A DNA stretch of 64,000 bases, taken from NCBI RefSeq assembly GCF_022539505.1, contig NC_061508.1, positions 268,156,736 through 268,220,735 on the forward strand. The letters run 5' to 3'. This document shows positions 33,257-44,014 of the stretch, in pieces. The stretch comes from Lolium rigidum. Lineage: Eukaryota; Streptophyta; Magnoliopsida; Poales; Poaceae. A model generated the notes under the pieces. It saw nothing but the letters and a program-made list of their open reading frames with translations. It had not been told where the DNA came from and made no database searches. Made by a program: the position numbers and the translations under genes. Position 1 is the first letter of the stretch, and each line of letters begins with the position of its first letter.

Positions 33257-34600
33257 CGTTCGGCACGCGCAAGCCAGTAAGATTTCAGGTTATTCCTTAG
33301 CTATTTTATTTTTACATTTTCACCCTTCAACACTCCCCTTCAAGATGGAGCAAATGCATCATTTAGTACCATCTTGCTACACAAAACTGAAAACATTTTA
33401 TTCGGTAAGCCTTTCGTTAAGATGTCTGCTAGTTGATTTGATGAGTTAACATAAGGCATACGAAGGATACCTTGATCTAACTTCTCTTTGATAAAGTGTC
33501 GGTCAATTGCGACATGCTTAGTCCTATCATGGTGTATAGGATTATGAGCAATATCAAACGCTGCTTTGTTGTCACAATATAACATTAATGGTTTTGAATG
33601 GTATAACCCCAATTCCATCTAAATTATGCTTCTGCTGTAGATATTGCCACGGCACTCTGTTTTTTCGCTTCTCCATGCAACAAGATTCCCTCCTACGAAG
33701 GCACAATATCGAGATGTTGATCTTCTATCATCTAGGGATCCCGCCCAGTCTGCATTGCATTCTACTTGTAAATTTCCATGAGTAGTATAAAGAAGGCCTC
33801 TTCCCAGACATCCTTTAAGATAACGAATGATCCTGATTATAGCATCCATAGGAGGTGAACGTGGATCATGCATAAACTGACTGACACCACTTACCGCAAA
33901 GGCTATATCGGGATGAGTATGAGATAGATAAATTAAGCGCCCAACTAATCTTTGGTAGCGCTCTCCATCCACTAGAGGTCCATCTTCACTAATCAACCGA
34001 TGATACTGCTCAATTGGAGTAGCAACAGGATGGCACCCAGAAAATCCTTTTTCTGATAATAGTTCCAAAACATACTTTCTTTGTGATAGATAGATGCCTT
34101 TAGGACTTCTCGAGACTTCGATTCCAAGAAAGTACCTTAATTGTCCCATATCTTTAACTTCAGTTCTCTAGCTAGATGCTCCTTTAGATTTCTTATCTCC
34201 TCAACATTAACTCCTGTCATAATGATATCATCAACATACACAATTAAGATGGTTAAATTACCATCAAACCGTTTATAAAAGAGGGTATGGTCAGCATTAC
34301 TCTGATTATAACCAATATGAAGCACGGACTTCCTGAACCGATCAAACCAAGCTCTAGGTGACTGTTTCAAACCATACAACGACATGTATAGTCTTAATAA
34401 TTTGTTCTTTGTTTGATTTGTTTCAAAGCCCGGTGGAATATGCATATAAATCTCCTCCTGAAGATCTCCATGAAAAAAGCATTCTTGGCATCTAATTGAT
34501 GGAGATTCCACCCCAAATTTGCAGCACATGATATTACTACTCCCACTGATTTTATTTTAGCCACAGGTGCAAAGATTTCTTCATAATCGATTCCATAGGT
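33257..34600 (-). mobile_element. Copia fragment: RT, RNase H and start of 3' LTR
   Basis: On the minus strand the fragment starts within the reverse transcriptase (about 34600). It continues through FFHGDLQEEIYMHIPPGF and SLYGLKQSPRAWF with the YVDDI catalytic box (34529-34137), the connection and RNase H (34149-33340, CDNKAAFDIAHNP, TKHVAIDRHFI). A polypurine AAGGGGAG and the LTR start TGTTGAAGGG (33332 downward) end it. Gag, protease and integrase are missing, and stops and a deletion break the frame near 33640. It fills the space between the inverted LisH/CTLH genes, whose 3' flank resumes at about 34600. Confidence 0.8.
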
Positions 34601-34625
34601 TTATGAAAGAAAAAAGACAATTGGC

Positions 34626-35466
34626 ATTCGAGATGATTGTCTTTTTTTTCCTTTCATCGCTGATCACACGGCGAGCCGCGACGGACGTGGCGGCGCAGGC
34701 CGAGGGAGGTGGTCTTGCTCATGAAGCGCAGGTTGCCGTCGAAGACGTCGTTGAAGGCGCGGGAGATGCTCTCGTTCTCGTAGACGCAGCGGATGAACTC
34801 CGTCTCCCGCTCGCGCCTGCGCCGGTCGTCGTCGGGGTAGGAGCGGCGGAGGGACTCGTCGTCCAGCTCCAGCACCCTGATGCACTCGGCCCGCGCGGCG
34901 GCCTCGTCCGGGTGGCTGTCGAGGAGGGGCTCGACGGCGCGGCCGAAGTACCTCATGGCCCAGGCCTCGTCGCCCCGCTTGAGCGCGCGGACGAAGCGCT
35001 CGAACCTGACGACGAACAGCGTGGCGGACGCGGCGGGCGTGCTGGTCTCCTCCTTGGCGCCCATGAACGCCGTCACGTACTCGTCCGCCGCCCGCCACCG
35101 GCCCTTGGCGAAGAGCGTGTGCAGGTGCGGCAGGTCCAGCTTCAGCCTCGCCTCCTTCTCCAGCGCGTACGCCGAGCGGTGGAGCTTCCTCGACTTGAGG
35201 AACGCGTGCACGCGCCGGAGGACGATCCACTGCGATTGCCGGTCGATCGCCATGATCTCTCGCACGGTCGCACCAGAGCTATCTCTCTCTTTTTTCCAAC
35301 GGGGGTCGAGAAGGGATGCAGGATGCTGATGGTCCGTTCGCTCAGTTTGTGCATCCCGTCATGGTGAGCTTTTATTGATTCCAGATTCGATTCCGATTCC
35401 GATTCCGATTCAGAGTCTGAAAGCGCGTCGGCTTCAAAGTTGGAACAGAGTCGGTTTCTAATCTCC
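34626..35466 (-). repeat. Right arm of the inverted gene duplication
   Basis: Reverse complement of the arm at 31979-32825. It has its own differences, including extra GATTCC hexamers at about 35391-35410, where the other arm has a different short sequence. Confidence 0.8.
34654..35253 (-). CDS. TOPLESS-N-terminus-like LisH/CTLH protein (copy 4)
   Basis: The single exon encodes 199 residues, nearly identical to copy 3 and in inverted orientation. Differences visible in the N-terminal half include E8 to Q, R-A to S-A after HR, HK to HT in the CTLH entry helix, and LGG to MG. A two-residue loss before STPAASA also occurs. Every indel is a multiple of three and the frame is open end to end, suggesting selection on the protein. 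LisH and CTLH positions are as in copy 3. A GTG four codons upstream is in frame, but the ATG at 35253 matches the other copies. Confidence 0.75.
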   Translation of the reverse strand: MAIDRQSQWIVLRRVHAFLKSRKLHRSAYALEKEARLKLDLPHLHTLFAKGRWRAADEYVTAFMGAKEETSTPAASATLFVVRFERFVRALKRGDEAWAMRYFGRAVEPLLDSHPDEAAARAECIRVLELDDESLRRSYPDDDRRRRERETEFIRCVYENESISRAFNDVFDGNLRFMSKTTSLGLRRHVRRGSPCDQR

Positions 35467-36528
35467 AAATAGCCCTACTATCAGTGTGATTGCTCCTTGA
35501 ACATGGAAGGAGTATACTTAATAAATTATAATAAGTAAGAAAAACCTGAACGCAAATTATTACTACTCTATTATACACTTATATCAAAGCTGACCCTGTT
35601 TGCATCAATCTTAGCTATCCAAGTTACTGTAGATAAAAAAAACACATCTACATTGCTTCCGATAAAAAAAAAACACATCTACATTGCTTCCGATCTATAC
35701 TATCGTTGATTAAGGCATTGTTCACCTTTTTTTTGCTTTTTGTTTAACTTTCTTAATATTTTTTGCTCAAAAAAACTTTCTTAATATTTTTTATAGTTAC
35801 TTTTTTAAAGATTCTGATAGTAATTTTTTGTAGCAATTCATCGGTACAAATGTTTTACAGTAATTTAATTACATGCGGGTAATACTTCACCCGAGCGGTA
35901 ATTCTAATTTCTCGTGTTAACTATTTTGCAGTAGCTCTCCGTGACGCGGTAATTACCTACATTTTTTCCAAAAGCAATTTATCGGTAGAAATCTTGAACA
36001 TCAATAGTAATTTGAGGATGTCAACTACGAAACAAGTCGTTAACTATCTAATAGTAATTCTTTCAGGGCGCATATTTTCACGATGGTAATTTCTCAGCGA
36101 CGCGCAAGTGATGGTAATTTGTTACATGAATCTTCAACCTCAACCGTAATTCTCGAAATTAATTACTCGTCCGTTCTTCACTGTACATAATTCTTGATCG
36201 GTAATTCCGAATAAATCCAACATTGACAGCTAGTTCTTTTACTATAGGAAAATAATGTTGAGTTCTTCTATGGTACAATCAAAAAAATATACTTACTCCA
36301 CTCTCCATCGTCTCTTTGACCTGTGAAGAATACTATTACCTTAGAAAGAAATGCTTACTCTACCGCAAGAACTTGACCTAGACAAGTGAATATCCTCTGA
36401 TTGGAGTTTCTATGGTAAAGCATGTACAAACGTAGTCAATGAAGTAATGATTGAGGAGACCAAGAGAAGCACATTTCTAGCATATATATAGTGCAGGCAA
36501 TGAACGAGATGGGGTAGAAATAAATCAC
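35467..36528. other. AT-rich intergenic stretch
   Basis: There is no supported coding frame or TE terminus. A short direct repeat of AAAAAAACACATCTACATTG occurs at about 35637-35690. GGTAATT/AGTAATTT strings recur between 35820 and 36210. Confidence 0.35.
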
Positions 36529-36854
36529 TTACAGAACGTAGCAACTGATGATAGATTTGTCGAGCTCGCGCAGATTGAACAGCTGAAACAATCCACTCAG
36601 ATAAACTGTTACATAATAATGTTTAAAGTGATGCTCATATTTGTACCTTGCATGCACCAACATCATGCATGAATCCTCCGTTCCATCTTCATCTGGTAGC
36701 TCACGAGCCCATCCTTTGACCAACGCGAATAATCTTTTTGGCTTTGGCAGCCTCGTACAGCCCATTTGTATTCAAGTGCCATGCACGCTGTAGCAGACAC
36801 GAAAGTGTTTAGTACCACCTCGCTCGGCAATGGAAAATCAGGTTGGTGTTCCAA
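36529..36854 (-). other. Possible exon remnants, unrecognised
   Basis: Two overlapping minus-strand frames look partly protein-like, one with KRLFALVKGWARELPDEDG. A donor-like GCAAG/GTACAA lies near 36648. No family was recognised and the frames disagree, so this may be a gene fragment or chance. Confidence 0.2.
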
Positions 36855-36939
36855 CTATAAATAAAGTCTTGTGTGGCACTGAATAAGAGAATCGCGCCAG
36901 GCATTTGGCTGACTGTCAAATACTCTAATTCGAAACAAT

Positions 36940-37090
36940 GTTAACGAGCCTTGTGAGCTCGTCGAGCTTTGACGAGTCGAACTTGTCCTGGAGTTCGCGA
37001 GCCGAGCTCGAACTAAAATTGTACTAGCTCGTGTTGCTAATCGTGCTCGAGCCGAGCTGACATATATTCGCTCGAGCTCGGCTTGTTTAC
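36940..37090. mobile_element. Remnant with GAGCTCGAGCC subterminal motifs
   Basis: GAGCCGAGCTCG, GCTCGAGCC and similar strings recur in both orientations, ending with GGCTTGTTTACACCTCTA. This composition and terminal TAGAGGTGTAAACAAGCC are seen in small plant DNA elements of hAT type. I could not define a target duplication. Confidence 0.35.
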
Positions 37091-37104
37091 ACCTCTACCT
37101 GCAG

Positions 37105-37636
37105 CCTGCTTTTTAAACATAAGGCCAAAGGTTCGCTTATATAAATAAAACCATCACGACAATCAATATAGTTATAGTCATATAGACAATCACACACCAC
37201 AAGTCTGATCACCCTTGGATCAAGAAACTAGGAAAGCAAACGACACACGGAACAAGTCACATAAGGTAGAGCGGAACACATAACACGCGTGGTGGTCATC
37301 CTTCGATCCGCTCGCCTCTGGTTCGCGCGTACAACCTCCTGACGTCACCCGCTGCCGCGTCCATCATCGCCCGGTCCCTCTGTCCGACTAGAACCCTTCA
37401 GTGCTGCATGTGAAGAAGAATTTGATAGAAAACATCAGCGGGATTTTCAATCAGCTTTCCTTCAATAGTTAGTTTGTTCCTAATGTTCCAAAGGGTTCAG
37501 CATTGGGCCGCAAAGGTGAACAAAACTAGCCTAGGAAGGGACCCGAGAGGTCATTGGCTAACGCAATGAAGTCACCTGCCCCTGCAGGGTTCCAGTCACA
37601 CCGGAGGAGTTCCCTAACCCAAACCCACATAAGCCT
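37105..37636 (-). mobile_element. 3' tail of a LINE, cut by the Copia LTR
   Basis: On the minus strand the segment encodes the end of a LINE ORF2: WNIRNKLTIEGKLIE, then a tail with LYARTRGERIEG before the stop. An AT-rich 3' UTR continues toward 37105. The upstream part is separated by the Copia insertion at 37637 and is not in the window. Confidence 0.5.
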
Positions 37637-38964
37637 TGCTGAAAGAGCAAGATCTATATCCCGTGTTTTGTGTGTTTGATGACAACACTCGAATGAATTT
37701 AACCGTGCGTAAAGATTGTCTTTGATAGATTTGCAAGTGCACGGTGCCCTCGCTGAACACGTCATGAACGGAAGACTGAAGCGTACCTTATAGGTTTTCT
37801 GGTTTTGTGTGTGTATCGCGAGGTGACATGGTTGGAGAGGAAAAGAGGAGAAAGCAGTTTCTGCCTGACCGGTACTATCGGTACCAGGAGCGGTAGTACC
37901 GCTCCGCAGTACCGCTCTGGAAGATTGCACGGAAAAGCCCCACAGAGAGCCTTACGGTACCTTGAGTGGTAGTACCGCTTGAGAGCGGTAGTACCGCCTC
38001 GGTACCGCTTAGGTACCGTAACACAAGTTACGGCACCACCGCTATGGTACCGCTTAGGTACCGCGCGAGGTCCAGGGACTCACAGAGGTCATTGCGGTAC
38101 CTCAGTGGTACCGCAAGCGGTATTACCGCTTTGATGTCCACGTGGCTAAATCTGTGGGGGATTTCGAGTCCAGAGCGGTACTACCGCTTTCCAAAGCGGT
38201 AGTACCGGTCGCGCGGGAACTGCACATAACGGTTGGATTGGAGGGGCCTTATAAAAAGGCCCCTTCTTCCCCAACTCGTTTTCATCTCTTCTCTCTCTCT
38301 CTCTCCTCCATTGTTGCTGAGCTTAATCCTTGAGGATCTCCCCATCCATCCAACCAGTCTTGCCCAAACTTTGTGGAGTGGTGGAGGAGACCCCAATCTA
38401 TAGTTCTACCGATAGAGATTTCACCAATACTTGCTAGTCCTTAGTGGATCTTGGTGTTAGGGTTCCTATGGTGGGATCTTGGAGGAAGTGCTCCTATGGA
38501 GGATAGCTTGGAGTTGTGCTAGCCTCATATGGTGTTGGGAGCCTCCTAGTGTTGTGGAGCTCGCCCCAACCTTGTGAAGGAACCACCGCCTCGACCGGTG
38601 CCTTAGTGGAGATGGGGGAGCCCCTTTGTGGAGCTCTCTCGAGGAAGAAGGTGAGGCCTCTCTTCGTGGTGTGGCCGCCTAGCCTCTTGTGTGAGGCTAG
38701 CACCTCCTCAACGCAGACGTACTCCCTTTTGTGGGAGGAACAACGGGAAACAAACCTCGCCTCATCTCTGCGCCCTCCGGTTGTCCCGCTCCTTATCTTT
38801 ATTATCTTGCTTGGTTCCTTTGCTTGTTGCACTAGCTTAGGATCATACTAGGATCACCTCGAACATCAAAGCTATCACCTTTGCTTTCGCGTTTGCACTA
38901 AAATTCAAAAAGGTTAAAAATTGCGTAGCGCCCATTCCCCCCCCCTCTTGTTCGCTACGGTCCA
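37637..38964 (+). mobile_element. 5' LTR of the large Copia element
   Basis: The LTR runs from TGCTGAAAGAGC to ...CGGTCCA and is followed by a primer-binding site at 38971. It holds a CT microsatellite at 38290-38310 and a TATA-like CTTATAAAAAGG at about 38248. An array of GCGGTAGTACCGC-type palindromes lies at 37870-38215. The 3' LTR must be beyond 64000, because the element is split by later insertions. Confidence 0.75.
37870..38215. repeat. Array of GCGGTA(G/C)TACCGC palindromes in the Copia LTR
   Basis: More than ten perfect or near-perfect palindromes and half-sites of AGCGGTAGTACCGCT type are spread over about 345 bp upstream of the LTR TATA-like element. They could form cruciforms or bind a dimeric factor. 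Confidence 0.75.
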
Positions 38965-38970
38965 TTCAAT

Positions 38971-38986
38971 TGGTATCAGAGCAAGG
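38971..38986 (+). other. Primer-binding site, initiator-Met type
   Basis: TGGTATCAGAGCAAGG complements the 3' end of plant initiator tRNA-Met and lies six bases after the LTR, as usual in Copia elements. Confidence 0.85.
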
Positions 38987-39016
38987 TTTTCTTGCTCGGG
39001 CTTTACCGCCTAAGAA

Positions 39017-40454
39017 ATGGCCGAACAAGAGGCGGCCGAGAATGGGTCCCTTCCCGGTGAGCTACCACCTCCACCATCTACCGTCAATAGCACAACGGCT
39101 ACGTTGGATGACCTCAAGAAATTGGAGTCATCCATCGTTAACCAAATGAAGGCTATGATGATGGAGTGGGTAGCTCCAAAACCAACCCCCACCATACATA
39201 CTAAGGCAAGTGCCGAGGTTCCCCCACCCAAAGCTACTTCATTTCCTCTTATTGATTTTGTCGCTCAATCGACGAAAAATCAACAAGAGGAAAGGCTTGG
39301 GGAAGCCGGCACTTCTTCAAAAGGGAAGGATGAAACAACGGTTGCGGGACAATTAGGAGGTAATCATGAGGTGCCTCCACCAAGTGATTACACCATAAAT
39401 GTCCCAATACCCATGCCTCATATTTTGTCTCATGGTTCACCACCGTTACTTGAATCCAATAGCTTTGAAAATTGGCAATTCTTAATGCGTTCTCATGTGC
39501 GCAACGCTTCTACCGAGCTTTGGCGCATCATCGAGGAGGGTTATTCACCACGAGACCCGAAGCACTTGACTAGAAGAGAAGTGGTGGATGACCAACTCAA
39601 CGCCACCGCCATCAACATGATTCATATGGCCGTTACACCCAAAGACCGTGCTGACATCCGCTCTCTCAAGACCGCCAAGGAAGCATGGGATAAACTCGAC
39701 AAGCTCTTCCTCGGAAATGAGAGCATTCAAAGCTCTCGCTTCGATGAAGTGAACAACATGGCCGACAACTTTGTCATGAATGAGGGAGAATCTCCGGAAG
39801 AAATGTACCGTCGTATCATCGCTCTTGCCATACAAATGCAAGATCTTGGAGCAACGTTTGTGGATGACCATTGGATCAAAAGAAAGTTCTACAACGCTCT
39901 CCAACCATGTGAGGAAGTGAAGTTGACGGCCATCCACCAAAAAGCCTCCTTCCGCGCTATGACTTCCGATGAAGTCCTTAGTGAATTCATTGCTTTGGAC
40001 ATCTCCAAGAAGAATGCGGAGGACCTTGTTGCTCGCGCTCACAACACTCGCAAGCCCAACCTTGCATTGAAGATAAGGGAGCGTGAAGCAAGTGAAAGCG
40101 AAGAGGATCCCATGGAGTGGAGTCCGGATGATCTCAAGACAAACTACCATGAGCACATGGCTCTCGCCGCAAAGAGTTTTTGGGATGGAAACAAGACACA
40201 AAGCTCAAGGCCAAGAAGATACTCGTCTCGTGACTCTCCAAGAAATTTCTCCAAGAGCCCAAGCGAAGGGAAAAGGGGGAGAACATGCTACAATTGCAGC
40301 GACAAAAGACATTTTGTCTCGGATTGTGTCTATGAGAGAAGGGAAGACAATGGTGGAAGGCTTGTCCGCAAGGACAAGTTCAAGTCTCTCTCCAAAGGTT
40401 TCTCCAAGTTCTCCTCCAAGCCGGGTGATGCCAAGGTCTCCTTCACCAAGAAGC
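39017..40454 (+). pseudogene. Copia gag, first part, split by insertion
   Basis: The frame opens at ATG 39017, 30 bp after the primer-binding site. A variable acidic/proline N-terminus is followed by the gag core (SFENWQFLMRSHV, LKTAKEAWDKLDKLF, FVDDHWIKRKFYNALQP) and a zinc knuckle CYNCSDKRHFVSDC with CX2CX4HX4C spacing at about residues 425-440. After 479 codons plus one base it meets the nested element at 40455. The same frame resumes in phase at 45188, after the second copy of the 5-bp target duplication. The gag was therefore intact here when the insertion occurred. Confidence 0.85.
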
Positions 40455-41903
40455 TGTTGCGGTCAGAAACCCACCGGCGGGCAGCGACTGGCAACACAGT
40501 AGAGCCGGGAACAACTAGGGCTGCGGCTGGCCCTGAGCCCTCGGTGCGACGGCCCGCAAAGCCTCCCGGTCACACGTCCGATGCTATCGCAAGGGCGTGC
40601 CACCTGACCTATACCCGGTCGGGAAGGTGTTGGATGATGCCTCGCTTAGTTTCCTGCATGGCATACACGTAAACGTTAAATACGAGCCTCGATCGGCTCT
40701 CGAAGTTATCTCGTGAATCGGCTCAAAGAGCCGATCCACCCATGATTCGTACAAGGTGTCCGAATATATGGTGGTCCTGCTTGATCAAGATAAAGCTAAT
40801 GAGATCTACGACGATTTAGGGTTTTCACCGCATAATCGGATCGTCCTACTCACGATTGGGCCTCGCGCTCGCGTACGGTGACCGTAAGCCGATCCTAGAT
40901 AGGGCCTAAAAACCAACACGAGGTTGATCCCCGGAACATCCTGTCTAGGGCTAGCAAACTCCACCCTACACGCCGCTGGATCCTCCAACCCTTTGTAAGG
41001 CCTAACTATTGCAGATGTTAAACTAATCCTTGATGAACAAGGAGCAACCGTAACGGATCGGATCTACTAAACTATGATCAAGCGGGTGTCGCCCCTACAC
41101 CTAAGATAGGTGTAAGGGCGGCTAGATGTATAAGGGTTGCACTACGACAAGCATATGATACGAAGAACAATGCTAACCCTAACACATCTAAGATAACTAC
41201 GTTGCTCGCCATCAAAAAGGCTTCAAGCACGAGCAACGCATGAACAACGTGGGTAGGCTTGTGCTGCCTAGATCGCAAGATGCGATCTAGGCAGCATGGT
41301 GCTTACCGGAGAAACCCTCGAGACGAAGGAGTTGGCGATGCGCCGAGATTTGTTTGTGTTGAACGTTGGTTGTTGTTTATTCCATAAACCCTAGATACAT
41401 ATTTATAGTCCAAGGGACTTTCTAATTCGGGCGTGCACTTAACCGTGCACGGGTAAAACTCTGACTCCTAATCGACACGTAATCTAATACGTTACAGATA
41501 CAAGGGCAAACTAGCCCAAACTTTGCATTTAAGGCCGATTCACGTATTTCTTCTATATATATTCTTCAAGTCCATCTTGATCGCGGCCCACCTCTGACTC
41601 GGTCAAATTCTGGTGATAACACATGCCCCCCTGGTTTTGGAAATGACATTTCCAAAATCATTTCGCTTTTCTTCCATCGGGTCATGTCGTGGCAGAGCAG
41701 AAACCGCCGGAGAAATCTAATCATGATGCCTTGCCCCTTCCACTTCTCCACGTGGCCGCAAAATTTTCCTGTTGCGCATCATCTCCTCGGAAACTGTTGT
41801 GGCATTGAATCTCCCTCATATCCCTTTTATTTAACCGTTCTAAACAGCTCGCTCCTCCTTCGTCCTCCTCGCATTAGCACCCAAAAAACCCTCCTGTGCC
41901 ACC

Positions 41904-42366
41904 ATGTCTTCTTCCTCCTCCTCGTCCTCCGAGCTTTCCTACGGGTCCTCCTCCTCCCGCGAGACGCCGCCAGACATCCGTGCCCCAGAAGAATGGGACG
42001 AGGAAAGCCACGCCTCCTCCATCTGGTCCGAGGACGACAAGTCATTGACCAGCGGGGATGAAGATCTTCAGTTCCTCGCCGACGGGGAACTGGAGTCGGA
42101 AAGCGAGGACGACCGGTTCCCCTGGGATGGCTGCCCCACCTCTGAAGTCTGAAGAAGAGGAAGAGGAAGACGACGACGACGACGACTCCCTCGAGGGCTA
42201 CCCGCCGGCGAAACGCCTCCACATGTGGTGGGACGACGACAGCAGCGACGATGAAGACGGGGATGAAGCTCCCGTAGAGGGCTACGGGAGTAGCGACGAG
42301 GAGCCCATCGGCAGCAGTGCCGATGAGAGTTCCGAGGATGACGACGAGGGCAGCGATGGCCCGTAG
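41904..42366 (+). pseudogene. Antisense acidic Ser/Asp/Glu-rich frame of the Tat-like element
   Basis: The frame lies on the strand opposite to the element. ATG 41904 sits in a strong plant context (GCCACCATGTC), about 80 bp downstream of a TATA-like CCCTTTTATTTAACC. The first part (82 residues) is Ser-rich then acidic (EEWDEESHASSIWSEDD). It ends at a TGA (42150-42152), while the neighbouring frame continues at once with EEEEEEDDDDDD, YPPAKRLHMWWDDD and an acidic tail to TAG 42366. One indel near 42145 probably broke a single protein of about 150 residues. A 3' UTR-like stretch follows. Function unknown; very acidic composition suggests a nuclear or histone-binding type protein, which is inference. 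Confidence 0.55.
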
Positions 42367-43543
42367 ATTAGGATCTACTAGCGTAGGCCTAGCAGTAGTA
42401 GATTGGTCAATAGACCCTTCTTTTGTTCTTCCTTCTTTGAGCAATCGGCTCTTTCTTTGTAAGAAATCCTGTTTATGAATGAAGAAGTTTCCCCAATTTG
42501 ACTTTGCCGATTTCTTTTAAACCGATTCTCAATGAGCCGATGGCAACGCATCGGTCTCTCATAATCCGCCCTTCCTTTCTTCGACCACGGGGTGACTGCA
42601 ATCTCGGTCAAAACTCAAAAAGCCAATGTCAGCGCATCAAGTCTTCATGAACTATCCTTCATTCCTTCGAACAATGAATTTGAGTTCCGCCAGATCACCA
42701 TCCTTCACGAAAATCGCGGCGCGGGACTAGCCGATGGCCACCCAATCGGCTTTCAAAAACAGAGCATCCACCAGGCCAGCTGCCCCCCCGAGTCTCAGTT
42801 AAGGCGAAACAGAGACGAGGGCATGCCATTCAGACAAATGGACCTGGGCTAGATCATGTCCGAGAGAACTATCATGCAGAGCCAACCGATTCCCAGCAAG
42901 ATCGGCTCTCCAGAGCAGAGAACCTTCAGGGTGAGCTGCCCCCCGAGCTTCTTCAGTCCGCCTTAGCCTGATCTGCATGTCCATGCTGTTCTTGGCATTG
43001 TTCTTGAAGAGAGGATCTAAGCCCTTAAACCACTCCATTGAGGAGTTCTTCCATTAGAGTCTCTCTTCGTGCTCCATTGACCCTCTGATTATAACAGTTA
43101 TACCTCTTGAGTTGATGGCCATGCATCGGCTTTATATCCTTAAGTCGATGTCTGCTGCATCGGCTGTGCTTAAAAAAATTTGAATTTTTTCGGCCGATTT
43201 ATGTATCGGCCCCCATACTTCAATACCCATCATCAAAGGATATCTTAGGCCGCTGGGCATTTGCGCTGCTGGGCATTTTCAGGATGCTTCCACTGAACAT
43301 CCTCGTGTTTTATCCACCTGGGTGCCCCCCCGAGCCGATTCTTTCAAGGGACTTGATGGTATCGGCTCTGTCGGATTAAATGTTGAACCCAGGCAGAATG
43401 GATGGTGAGGATAATTTTGGCCGATTGCTGGAATCGGCCTCCACGTTGCTTGCTCGATGAAGGTTTCGTAATGTTCCTCCATAAATTTTTGGGGCCAACC
43501 ACAAGGATCAGCCTCGCCATGTTTGCTCATTGATTTGCTCCAG
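42367..43543. other. Spacer of the Tat-like element with GCCGAT/ATCGGC strings
   Basis: There is no pol coding sequence. The motif ATCGGC or GCCGAT occurs many times, also in the LTRs, giving the element a distinctive word composition. Short frames here lack domains. Confidence 0.5.
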
Positions 43544-44014
43544 CTACATGGTTAGGCCAGTGGATAAAACCAGCCCAATCTCTGACTTTATCATGTTGGT
43601 GCGCTTGCTGTCGTCCACCTCGAGTGCATCGTGTAATCGTGGAGCACTAAGCTTTGTCGGAAGGACGAGCACCATGTTTGTGCCAGCCGATGTTTCATCA
43701 TCGGCTTTCCTTTGCTTGGGGCGCCACTCCATTTTCCGTGGACGACCCTCTTCATCCAGGGTTCGCTGAACTTTCGCAGCCAGATCAGGCCGTGCCTTCC
43801 TCAATGTATGCAAGTATAACCTTTCGGCCTCCTCCAGGCCGCGCAATCGCTGAACCCTGCGCTTTTGGGAACGGCTGAGTCCATCAGGGCACCACCTTGG
43901 CCGGTGGTACCTGTCTTCTTCTTCTCCCTCGGCTTCCGAATCCTCGAGATCTTCCAATCGAGGGGACTCAGCGCGTTTTCCAACTCCTTCGTCTGTACCG
44001 GGCGTGCCAGAATG
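43544..44014 (-). pseudogene. gag-region remnant of the Tat-like element
   Basis: The minus-strand frame just inside the 5' LTR encodes LEDLEDSEAEGEEED, PRWCPDGLSRSQKRRVQRL, EAERLYLHTLRKARP and RTLDEEGRPRKMEWRPKQ. This charged polypeptide type is common in leader/gag regions of Triticeae Gypsy elements. It ends in stops before any zinc knuckle. The open frame extends into the LTR, but a start there is doubtful. Confidence 0.55.

Noticed and set aside
36940..37090. CRISPR-like or satellite array because of recurring GAGCTCG words
   Set aside because: Words are irregularly spaced and palindromic; fits a DNA-element end in a plant genome.
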